From NCBI GenBank assembly GCA_016712445.1, contig JADJRB010000001.1, positions 1,984,001 through 2,048,000 of the forward strand: 64,000 nt of DNA. Direction: 5' to 3'. The translations under genes were made by a program, and so were the position numbers. The notes under the pieces were generated by a model, which made no database searches, was not told where the DNA came from, and worked only from the letters and a program-made list of their open reading frames with translations. Shown here piece by piece: positions 25,783 through 33,005 of the stretch. Source of the DNA: Acidobacteriota bacterium. GTDB taxonomy: Bacteria; Pseudomonadota; Alphaproteobacteria; Caulobacterales; Hyphomonadaceae. Within the stretch, counting starts at the first letter, position 1. Each line of letters begins with the position of its first letter.

Positions 25783-27306
25783 ATGGCCGACACCCAGACC
25801 CTCGATTCCCGCTCGATGAAGTCGCCCTACAAGGCGCGTTACGACAATTTCATCGGCGGCAAGTTCACCCCGCCCAAGGCCGGGCGCTATTTCGACAATC
25901 CCTCGCCGATCACCGGCAAGACAATCTGCTCGGTTGCTCGTTCGGATGCGGACGATATCAACGCTGCGCTCGATGCCGCCCACGCCGCGAAAGACGCCTG
26001 GGGCCGCACCTCCGCCGCCGAGCGCGCGCTGATCCTCAACCGGATCGCCGACCGGATGGAGGAAAACCTCGAACACCTAGCGCTCTGCGAAACCTGGGAC
26101 AACGGCAAGCCGATCCGCGAGACGATGGCCGCAGACCTTCCGTTGGCGGTCGATCACTTCCGCTATTTCGCGGGCTGCATCCGCGCGCAGGAAGGCGGCA
26201 TCAGCGAGATCGACAACGACACGATCGCGTATCACTTCCATGAGCCGCTCGGCGTCGTGGGGCAGATCATCCCGTGGAACTTCCCGCTGCTGATGGCCGT
26301 TTGGAAACTCGCGCCTGCGCTCGCTGCCGGCAACTGCGTGGTGCTGAAACCGGCCGAGCAGACGCCCGCCTCGATCATGGTGTTCGCAGAACTGATCGGC
26401 GACCTCCTGCCGCCCGGCGTGCTCAACATCGTCAACGGTTTCGGCCTCGAAGCCGGCAAGCCGCTCGCTTCCAGCAAGCGCATCGCCAAGATCGCTTTTA
26501 CCGGCGAGACGACGACGGGCCGCCTCATCATGCAGTATGCGTCGGAGAATATCATTCCGGTCACGCTGGAACTCGGCGGCAAATCGCCGAACATCTTCTT
26601 CGCCGACGTGATGCGCGAGGATGACGATTTCCTCGACAAGGCAATCGAAGGTTTCGTCATGTTCGCCCTCAACCAGGGCGAAGTCTGCACATGCCCGTCA
26701 CGCGCGCTCATCCACGAGTCGATCTATGACCGCTTCATGGACCGCGCGCTGAAGCGTGTCGCCGCCATCAAGCTCGGCAATCCGCTCGACGCCGCCACCA
26801 TGGTCGGTGCGCAGGCCTCCTCGGAGCAGAAGGAAAAGATCCTCTCCTACTTCGACATCGGCCGCCAGGAAGGAGCCGAAGTCCTGGCCGGCGGCAAGGC
26901 GGTCGATCATGGCGGCGACCTCTCGGGCGGCTACTACATCCAGCCGACCGTCCTGAAGGGTCACAACAAGATGCGCGTCTTCCAGGAAGAGATCTTCGGC
27001 CCGGTCGTCTCGGTCACCACCTTCAAGGATGCCGACGACGCGCTCGCCATCGCCAACGACACGCTCTACGGCCTCGGCGCCGGCGTGTGGAGCCGCGAGG
27101 CGAACACCTGCTACCGCTTCGGCCGCGCCATCCAGGCCGGCCGCGTCTGGACCAACTGCTACCACGCCTATCCGGCCCACGCGGCCTTCGGCGGATACAA
27201 GCAGTCCGGCATCGGACGGGAAAACCACTCGAAAATGCTCGACCACTACCAGCAGACCAAAAACATGCTGGTGAGCTACTCGCCGAAGAAACTCGGCTTC
27301 TTCTGA
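25783..27306 (+). CDS. NAD(P)-dependent aldehyde dehydrogenase (AcoD/AldB type)
   Basis: A 507-residue aldehyde dehydrogenase. The general base is Glu264 in ELGGKSPN, the nucleophile is Cys302 in GEVCTCPSR, and the cofactor-binding blocks are PWNFPLL and FTGETTTG. The GEVCTCPSR form and the length match the acetaldehyde or long-chain aldehyde group found next to AcoR-like regulators. The start ATG 25783 has an excellent GGAGGAAACATCA Shine-Dalgarno. It is followed by a DUF779 gene, a recurrent partner of this dehydrogenase group. Likely substrates are acetaldehyde or other alcohol-derived aldehydes. Confidence 0.93.
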   Translation: MADTQTLDSRSMKSPYKARYDNFIGGKFTPPKAGRYFDNPSPITGKTICSVARSDADDINAALDAAHAAKDAWGRTSAAERALILNRIADRMEENLEHLALCETWDNGKPIRETMAADLPLAVDHFRYFAGCIRAQEGGISEIDNDTIAYHFHEPLGVVGQIIPWNFPLLMAVWKLAPALAAGNCVVLKPAEQTPASIMVFAELIGDLLPPGVLNIVNGFGLEAGKPLASSKRIAKIAFTGETTTGRLIMQYASENIIPVTLELGGKSPNIFFADVMREDDDFLDKAIEGFVMFALNQGEVCTCPSRALIHESIYDRFMDRALKRVAAIKLGNPLDAATMVGAQASSEQKEKILSYFDIGRQEGAEVLAGGKAVDHGGDLSGGYYIQPTVLKGHNKMRVFQEEIFGPVVSVTTFKDADDALAIANDTLYGLGAGVWSREANTCYRFGRAIQAGRVWTNCYHAYPAHAAFGGYKQSGIGRENHSKMLDHYQQTKNMLVSYSPKKLGFF

Positions 27307-27343
27307 TCGGCTGCGTCCCTACCACCCCCATGGCCGATGCAGG

Positions 27344-27380
27344 GTTCCGGCGCGCTTTCCTCCCAGATGCGCGCCGGAAC
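27344..27380 (+). terminator. 12-bp perfect intercistronic hairpin
   Basis: GTTCCGGCGCGC and its exact reverse complement flank a 13-base loop between the aldehyde dehydrogenase and the DUF779 gene, followed by TTTCCCTTTC. The tail is only partly T-rich. It is therefore either a leaky terminator, lowering expression of the second gene, or a 3'-end stabiliser. Confidence 0.5.
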
Positions 27381-27411
27381 TTTCCCTTTCGTCCGTAGCA
27401 GGAGGATCGTC

Positions 27412-27768
27412 ATGAGCCCGCCGCGCGTTACTGCCACACCCGCCGCCCGCGACCTGATCGCCGAAATCCGGAAGGACCATCCGGAGATCCTGTTCCACCA
27501 GTCCGGCGGCTGCTGCGACGGGTCGAGCCCGATGTGCTATCCGGTTTCGGATTTCCGGATCGGCGAGGTCGATGTCTGCCTCGGCGAGGTCGACGGCGTG
27601 AAGGTCTACATCTCGGAAAGCCAGTTCGAGGCTTGGAAGCATACCCAGCTCATCCTCGATGTCGTTCCCGGCCGGGGCGGCATGTTCTCGCTCGACAATG
27701 GCCGCGAGCGCCGCTTCCTGTCCCGCGCGCGGACTTTCACCCCGGACGAGATCGCCGAACTTGGCTGA
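27412..27768 (+). CDS. DUF779 domain protein
   Basis: A 118-residue soluble protein. The signature FHQSGGCCDGSSPMCYP includes three cysteines likely to bind a metal or react as thiols. The rest is a compact beta-rich domain (DVVPGRGGMFSLDNGRERRFLSR). DUF779 genes commonly follow aldehyde dehydrogenases of this type, but no biochemical role is known to me. The ATG 27412 is preceded by AGGAGGATCGTC. It is probably co-transcribed with the dehydrogenase through the intervening hairpin. Confidence 0.88.
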   Translation: MSPPRVTATPAARDLIAEIRKDHPEILFHQSGGCCDGSSPMCYPVSDFRIGEVDVCLGEVDGVKVYISESQFEAWKHTQLILDVVPGRGGMFSLDNGRERRFLSRARTFTPDEIAELG

Positions 27769-27921
27769 CCGGCGTCTGCCGGTTGCCCTTGCGATTCGAA
27801 TCGCCCCCGCGCATATAGCCCTCGGAGGCAGGCGGCGGACGGGTCGCTCGCCAATCGGGTCAGGCGGGGAACCGAGCAGCCCTAACGAGCTTCAGCCCGG
27901 GTCGCTCGCCTGTCTCCACCT

Positions 27922-28524
27922 TCAGCTCTTGTGAGGCCGCTCCGCCGCTATCACGGCCACTTCCTCGACGAGCGGGTTCTCCGAAATGTCCGACACCGAG
28001 ATATAGACCCGCCCGAAGCGCTTGGTCTTTTCCGGCTGGATGTCGCCGCCGGCGCCCGCCGACAGCGCCCGCCAGACCAGTTCCGAACAATACACCGCAT
28101 TGGTCGAGGCGAGCGAAAAGCCCCGGTCGAAGGGCAGGCCGATCTCGGCTTCTGCCTCCGCGAGATAGGCTTTGCGCTGGTCGCCTTCGAGGTGCACCTC
28201 ATAGATGCCGGCGGTGTAGACGTCCGCCAGGAACGCGGCCAGCGGCACGCGGCGCACCTCGCCGGCCTCGCCCGGCTGGCCGGTATCGGCATGGATCACG
28301 TCGAACCCGCCGCCCGGATGCGCCGCGACGATTCCCACATGCCCCCACCGCTTGTCGCCCAGCGACCAGCCCGCCGCGACGCGGGTACCCGTGCCGGTCT
28401 CGGCGCCCTTGAAGATCAGGTCCCCGGCCTTGAGGCCGGTCAGCGCGTCCGGTGACACCTGTGCCTGCGCGCCCATGGCCGCCCAGAGGCAGGCCAAGGC
28501 CGCAGCGGTTATTTTCCGTAACAT
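27922..28524 (-). CDS. YiiX/YebB-like cysteine hydrolase (permuted NlpC/P60 fold), exported
   Basis: A 200-residue protein with a signal peptide (residues 1-22, ending AQAQ). The catalytic His is in KRWGHVGIVA and the Cys is in VYCSELVWRAL, in the order His then Cys typical of the circularly permuted YiiX-like papain fold. These enzymes cleave amide bonds in peptides or lipids; peptidoglycan or lipoprotein substrates are plausible. Its start overlaps the upstream gene by 16 bases, indicating co-translation. Confidence 0.85.
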   Translation of the reverse strand: MLRKITAAALACLWAAMGAQAQVSPDALTGLKAGDLIFKGAETGTGTRVAAGWSLGDKRWGHVGIVAAHPGGGFDVIHADTGQPGEAGEVRRVPLAAFLADVYTAGIYEVHLEGDQRKAYLAEAEAEIGLPFDRGFSLASTNAVYCSELVWRALSAGAGGDIQPEKTKRFGRVYISVSDISENPLVEEVAVIAAERPHKS

Positions 28525-28949
28525 GCCGAAACGGCGGAATACCCCGTCTCGCTGACATTCGAATCGATCGCCGAGAAGGCGTCTTCAATGGTCGGCGAGC
28601 TCGCCAGCGCACCGATGATCGCATAGGCGTCCGAGCCCGGCATCTTCGGTCCGGAATAGGTGGCCGAGGCTTCGTCCCAGGAATTGTAGTCGATCGAGCG
28701 GGCCATGCACTCGCAGTCGTACTGGTAATAATACTGCTGATGGCCGCTCGCGACCGCCGATTCGGTGCGCGCGATGAGGGCCGGGCAGGTGTCGAAGGCC
28801 TGCTGCGCCAGCGTCGACATCGGCGCCGCCTCGTAAGGCGTCGTTTCGTACTGCGCCGGGCTGCCGGGGTTGCCGGAATGATTGTTGCCTTGCGAGGTGG
28901 CTGGAAGGACCATCGCCACCAGGGCAATCGCCACAAAAATGGGTTTCAT
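28509..28949 (-). CDS. Exported hypothetical protein
   Basis: A 146-residue protein starting at ATG 28949 with AAAGGCG upstream. The frame is open further, but this start begins a proper signal peptide (MKPIFVAIALVAMVLPATSQG). The mature part has an Asn/Ser/Tyr-rich linker, then a domain with three cysteines (FDTCPAL, DCECMARS) and one at the C-terminus (SACYGK), so disulfides are likely. No family recognised. It overlaps the YiiX-like hydrolase gene and may act with it. Confidence 0.65.
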   Translation of the reverse strand: MKPIFVAIALVAMVLPATSQGNNHSGNPGSPAQYETTPYEAAPMSTLAQQAFDTCPALIARTESAVASGHQQYYYQYDCECMARSIDYNSWDEASATYSGPKMPGSDAYAIIGALASSPTIEDAFSAIDSNVSETGYSAVSACYGK

Positions 28950-29029
28950 GTTAGCGCCTTTCATGCGTCCCTTGCGCGACGCTACACTGGCTCTCAAATC
29001 CCCGCAACGCGGGCGATCCGGGCGCGTTG

Positions 29030-29044
29030 TTAACCTTTGATTCA
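29030..29044 (+). promoter_or_regulatory. CtrA-like site upstream of nrdA
   Basis: TTAA, seven bases, then TTCA: seven of eight positions of the CtrA consensus TTAA-N7-TTAA known from Caulobacter. A further TTAACC lies at 29098-29103. The site is about 170 bases before the nrdA start. It suggests cell-cycle control of nucleotide reduction, but a single near-match is weak evidence. Confidence 0.3.
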
Positions 29045-29108
29045 GGAGTTTTCCACGCTTCTTTGACGGTTTTGCGAAATGGGCCGTTGACCGGAAATTA
29101 ACCTTCGG

Positions 29109-29124
29109 ACACTATATGTTGTGT
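29109..29124 (+). promoter_or_regulatory. NrdR box upstream of nrdA
   Basis: The palindrome acactatatgttgtgt matches 15 of 16 positions of the NrdR consensus acaCwAtATaTwGtgt. It lies 79 bases before the nrdA start and covers the place where a -10 element would fall if TTGACC at 29087-29092 is the -35. NrdR represses ribonucleotide reductase genes when dATP is high. Usually two boxes occur about 31 bases apart; I see only one. Confidence 0.85.
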
Positions 29125-29202
29125 CAGGGAAGAGGCGCCGGACCAGATGTGGTCAAACGCCCCGAGAATCCCAGTAATTGCAGGAAGATCAGGAGGGTCG
29201 CC

Positions 29203-31071
29203 ATGTCGGCAACCAACGCCAAGTCCGTCGCCAAGGAAGCCGCTCGCAAGGGCAAACCCAAAGCCGGCGGAGAAGCCAGGATCGCGCTGGTCACCGGCCA
29301 TGCCATCGTGACAGATCCGTCGCGCGATGCGCTGCTGACCGACTTTGGCAAGAAGACCCTCGACGACCGCTACCTGCTGCCCGGCGAAACCTATCAGGAC
29401 ATGTTCGCCCGCGTCGCCAACGCCTTCGCGGACGATGCCGGCCATGCCCAGCGGATCTACGACTATATCTCCAAGCTCTGGTTCATGCCGGCGACGCCTG
29501 TCCTGTCCAACGGCGGCGCCGACCGCGGCCTGCCGATCTCCTGCTTCCTCAACCAGGTCGGCGATTCGCTCGACGATATCGTCGAGACCTGGACCGAGAA
29601 CGTCTGGCTCGCCTCCAATGGCGGCGGCATCGGCAGCTATTGGGGCAATGTCCGCTCGATCGGCGAGAAGGTCGGCCAGAACGGTCAGACGTCCGGCATC
29701 ATCCCCTTCATCCGCGTGATGGATTCGCTGACGCTGGCGATTTCGCAGGGCTCCCTGCGCCGGGGTTCGGCCGCCTGCTATCTCGACATCCACCACCCGG
29801 AAATCGAGGAATTCCTTGAGATCCGCAAAGCTTCCGGCGACTTCAACCGCAAATCGCTGAACCTCCACCACGGCATCAACATCACCGATGCCTTCATGGA
29901 AGCCGTTCGCAACGATGAAGAGTTCCCGCTGATCTCGCCGAAGTCGGGCGAAGTCCTGAAAACGGTGAACGCCCGCAAGCTCTGGCAGAAGATCCTTGAA
30001 CTGCGCATGCAGACCGGCGAGCCCTACCTGCTGTTCACCGACACCGTGAACAACGCCATGCCGGCGCACCAGAAGCGCCTCGGCCTGAAGGTCACCCAGT
30101 CGAACCTCTGCTCGGAAATCACTCTGCCGACCGGCGTCGACCATCGCGGCGTCGACCGCACTGCGGTCTGCTGCCTCTCGTCGGTCAATGCCGAGACCTT
30201 CCTCGAATGGTCGAAAGAGTCGATGTTCATGGAAGACGTGTTCCGCTTCCTCGACAATGTGCTGGAAGACTTCATCGAGCGCGCCCCGCCGGAAATGGCC
30301 CGCGCGGTCTATTCGGCCAAGCGTGAGCGGTCGGTCGGCCTCGGCGTCATGGGCTTCCACTCCTTCCTGCAGGCGATGAACGTCTCGCTGGAGAGCGCGA
30401 CCGCCAAGGCGCTCAACATGAAGATCTTCAAGCATATCCGTCAGGGCGCCGATGCGGCCTCGGTGAAGCTTGCCAAGGAACGCGGCCCCTGCGAGGACGC
30501 CCGCGATGTCGGCATGATGGCCCGCTTCTCGAACAAGCTCGCCGTTGCCCCCACCGCCTCGATCTCGATCATCTGCGGCGGCACGTCGGCCGGCATCGAG
30601 CCGATCCCGGCTAACGTCTACACCCACAAGACCCTGTCGGGCTCGTTCACTGTGAAGAACAAGCAGCTGCAGGAACTTCTGGCCTCGAAAGACCTCGACA
30701 CGCCGGAGATCTGGAACTCGATCCTCGAGCATGAAGGCTCGGTCCAGCACCTCGACTGCCTGACGCAGGACGAGAAGGACATCTACAAGACGGCCTTCGA
30801 ACTCGACCAGCGCTGGATCATCGAACTGGCCGCCGACCGCACGCCGTTCATCTGCCAGTCGCAGTCGCTGAACCTCTTCCTGCCGGGCGACATCAACAAG
30901 TGGGACCTGCACATGCTGCACTGGACCGCCTGGGAACGCGGCCTGAAATCCCTCTATTACTGCCGCTCGAAATCGGTCCAGCGCGCCGCCTTTGCGGGCT
31001 CGGAAAAGGCTGAAATCGAGAAGATGGACGTCGAAAGCACCGATTACGACGAGTGCCTGGCCTGCCAATAG
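29203..31071 (+). CDS. nrdA: Class Ia ribonucleotide reductase large subunit
   Basis: A 622-residue catalytic subunit that reduces ribonucleoside diphosphates. Active-site residues are visible: Cys114 (PISCFL) and Cys323 (AVCCL) as the redox pair, Asn301-Cys303-Glu305 in NLCSEI, and the radical-transfer tyrosines in SLYYCRS. The C-terminal ECLACQ carries the shuttle cysteines. The usual N-terminal ATP-cone domain is missing. In its place is a short Lys/Ala-rich segment, and the reductase core begins by residue 45. The start ATG 29203 follows AGGAGGGTCGCC. nrdB is not in this window. Confidence 0.93.
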   Translation: MSATNAKSVAKEAARKGKPKAGGEARIALVTGHAIVTDPSRDALLTDFGKKTLDDRYLLPGETYQDMFARVANAFADDAGHAQRIYDYISKLWFMPATPVLSNGGADRGLPISCFLNQVGDSLDDIVETWTENVWLASNGGGIGSYWGNVRSIGEKVGQNGQTSGIIPFIRVMDSLTLAISQGSLRRGSAACYLDIHHPEIEEFLEIRKASGDFNRKSLNLHHGINITDAFMEAVRNDEEFPLISPKSGEVLKTVNARKLWQKILELRMQTGEPYLLFTDTVNNAMPAHQKRLGLKVTQSNLCSEITLPTGVDHRGVDRTAVCCLSSVNAETFLEWSKESMFMEDVFRFLDNVLEDFIERAPPEMARAVYSAKRERSVGLGVMGFHSFLQAMNVSLESATAKALNMKIFKHIRQGADAASVKLAKERGPCEDARDVGMMARFSNKLAVAPTASISIICGGTSAGIEPIPANVYTHKTLSGSFTVKNKQLQELLASKDLDTPEIWNSILEHEGSVQHLDCLTQDEKDIYKTAFELDQRWIIELAADRTPFICQSQSLNLFLPGDINKWDLHMLHWTAWERGLKSLYYCRSKSVQRAAFAGSEKAEIEKMDVESTDYDECLACQ

Positions 31072-31387
31072 GTCGTTTTCGGCCCCCAAAACCTTAATTT
31101 TGACGGCTCGCCGCAAGGCGGGCCGTTCATCTTTTGGGTGCGGGCGCGAGATGCCCCATTTTCGCCTTTTATCTCAACCGGTTAACAGGGCGGGGGTCCG
31201 CCCTGGCGCGGAACTTGCGAGAAAAATCGGCGAAAAACCGGAACTTGTGGCCATGTCCGTACGTTGCGGCTTCGTATCACTGAATTAATCTTTGGTGGTT
31301 TTAAAGATGGTTGGGGCCGCCGCGCCTTCATGATAGGTTAGACATACAGGGTCATTTTCTTACGCAAGTGGAGTAAGGATTTAGGCC
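31072..31387. other. Intergenic region with two hairpins and no gene
   Basis: A 316-base gap. It contains the nrdA terminator (31103-31135) and a second perfect 8-bp hairpin (31186-31205, CAGGGCGG/CCGCCCTG). The stretch before 31388, with AAGGAT upstream of the GTG, probably holds the promoter and ribosome-binding site of the next gene. I see no open frame with coding character here. Confidence 0.6.
31103..31135 (+). terminator. Probable intrinsic terminator after nrdA
   Basis: A 10-bp stem (31103-31112 with 31117-31126, one G-T pair) with a stable GCAA tetraloop is followed by TCATCTTTT. It starts 32 bases after the nrdA stop. The T-tract is interrupted, so efficiency may be moderate. Confidence 0.7.
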
Positions 31388-32266
31388 GTGAGAGGTACTA
31401 GGGTAATGGTGTTCGCGCTTGCTACCAGCCTTGTCACCCTGGCTTGCCAGGGATGCGTCTCTTCAGCAGCCGCCGGCTACGGATATTCCGAACCGGCCGC
31501 TGAACAATCACTCGGAATGACCCTCGCTGTGCCCGGCTCCTTCGGAGGCGGGGCATTGAACTCACCGTCCGCTTCCGCCCTCGCCGGAAACGCCATGCCG
31601 GCGATCCTGCCGGCCGGTCCGGATATCCGCCTGAGCGGGCAGGGCGCTGACATCTCGGTCTTCGCGACCGCCCCCGCGCCGTCCGCCTTCAGCCTCACCG
31701 GCTCGGGCCTCAGCGGCACGCCGCAAGCCAGCAGCAGCTTCGGCTGGAGCGGCAACCCACTGCTCGCTTCCGTTGCCGCCGATGTCGCCACCTCGCGCTA
31801 CGGCCAGCCCGATCCTGAATACAACGACATGTCATTCGGCCTGGCGCTTGCCGCCACCAGCGGCCAAACCGGCCTCGGCTTCGATGTCGGCCTTGCGCCG
31901 CGCGTCGCCATCCGCGAAGGCGGCGACCTGTCCGCCCAGCGCGTCGGCGGTGAAGTCCGCCTCGGTCAGGGCCTCGGCCTCGACTCCGGCAAGGCGCCTG
32001 AAGGCTGGTACGTGTTCGTCGGCGCCGATGGTGAAGCCCTCGTCTGGGATGCTGACGTCCAGCGCATTGGCATGAGCAGCTTCTCCGACATGCAGATGAC
32101 CGACCAGCTTACCGTCGGCGACCTGCAGGCCGGCGTCTCGATCCAGCGCGGCGGCGGCGAGCTGTCGTTCAGCTATATCCGCCGCGAAATCGAATTCAGC
32201 GACCGCAACAAGAGCCTGTCGGACTCGGAAGACTTCGCCGGCATCACCTTCACGATGCGCCGCTGA
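31388..32266 (+). CDS. Outer-membrane beta-barrel protein, LpxR-like C-terminus
   Basis: A 292-residue exported protein with a signal that ends in a possible lipobox (ACQGC at about 22). A long Gly/Ser/Ala/Pro-rich region (residues 25-130) precedes a barrel-like second half. The end, with GWYVFVGADGEALVWDAD, TVGDLQAGVSI, RREIEFSDRNKSLSDSEDF and a terminal aromatic/basic strand (ITFTMRR), resembles the C-terminus of LpxR-family lipid A deacylases. The catalytic N-terminal residues of LpxR are not recognisable, so enzyme activity is doubtful. GTG 31388 and ATG 31406 are both possible starts. Confidence 0.6.
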   Translation: MRGTRVMVFALATSLVTLACQGCVSSAAAGYGYSEPAAEQSLGMTLAVPGSFGGGALNSPSASALAGNAMPAILPAGPDIRLSGQGADISVFATAPAPSAFSLTGSGLSGTPQASSSFGWSGNPLLASVAADVATSRYGQPDPEYNDMSFGLALAATSGQTGLGFDVGLAPRVAIREGGDLSAQRVGGEVRLGQGLGLDSGKAPEGWYVFVGADGEALVWDADVQRIGMSSFSDMQMTDQLTVGDLQAGVSIQRGGGELSFSYIRREIEFSDRNKSLSDSEDFAGITFTMRR

Positions 32267-32269
32267 TCC

Positions 32270-32896
32270 TCAGATGATCCCGGCCGTGATGTTCACGGCC
32301 AGCGCCAGGACGCCCAGATTGAAAAAGAAAGCCGCGACGCCATGCACCGTCGCGGTTTTTCGCATTGTAGGGTCATCGATCGCCACATCCGACACCTGAC
32401 AGGTCATGCCGATCACGAAGGCGAAATAGCAGAAGTCGGCGAATGACGGTTCGTCCGTGCCCGGAAAGTCCAGCCCCTTGCTGTCCTTGCCGTGAACCTG
32501 GTCGTAGTAGAGGTGCGAATAGTGGAACGCCAGCACCAGGTTTGCGAAAACCCAGGCGAGCACCAGCGTGCCGAGGCTGAGCGCAATATCGCTGCCCGAT
32601 GAGGCAGTGCGTCCCGACAACATGATCGCTGTGGCCACCAGCACCGCCACGAAGGACGCCGCCGTGACCACCAGAAGCAGCACCCGGCCGCCATCATCGC
32701 GCGCGCCGCGCCGCCGGGCGGCGCCGGCGCTGTCTTCGCGCCAGAGGGGGATGCAGGAAAAGATGAAGACAAGCGCGGCCAGGTCAAAGCCGCCCACCAA
32801 CGCCCGCTCGGGCGCGAGCACCGCCAGCGACAGGCCCGTGGTGAGGATGAAGACCGTGAGGAAGGCCGCGAAGCGGGGATGCGGAAGGGTCGGCAT
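32270..32896 (-). CDS. DUF1345 membrane protein
   Basis: A 208-residue integral membrane protein with about five helices. The DUF1345 signature is clear in ANLVLAFHYSHLYYD and FADFCYFAFVIGMTCQVSDVAI. The frame extends to 33301, but ATG 32896 (MPTLPHPRF) precedes the first helix. The extended part lies antisense to the MprF-like gene and is not credible. Function unknown. It is divergent from the MprF-like gene. Confidence 0.85.
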   Translation of the reverse strand: MPTLPHPRFAAFLTVFILTTGLSLAVLAPERALVGGFDLAALVFIFSCIPLWREDSAGAARRRGARDDGGRVLLLVVTAASFVAVLVATAIMLSGRTASSGSDIALSLGTLVLAWVFANLVLAFHYSHLYYDQVHGKDSKGLDFPGTDEPSFADFCYFAFVIGMTCQVSDVAIDDPTMRKTATVHGVAAFFFNLGVLALAVNITAGII

Positions 32897-33005
32897 GCCG
32901 CCAGCCTTACAGCCATCCCCGCACGGGCAAAAGGGCGCAGCCGGGCAGGGCTTGAGGCGATGCAGGGATCGGCCCATGCTGCCCGCCTGATCTGAAGGGC
33001 AAGGC

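Noticed and set aside
27840..27910. Direct repeat GGGTCGCTCGCC (two copies about 59 bases apart)
   Set aside because: Short, GC-rich and not palindromic; could be chance, and no gene or site depends on it.
29098..31116. 672-residue open frame antisense to nrdA
   Set aside because: It mirrors the nrdA codons, has no recognisable domain, and lies opposite a complete, well-conserved gene. High GC produces such long shadows.
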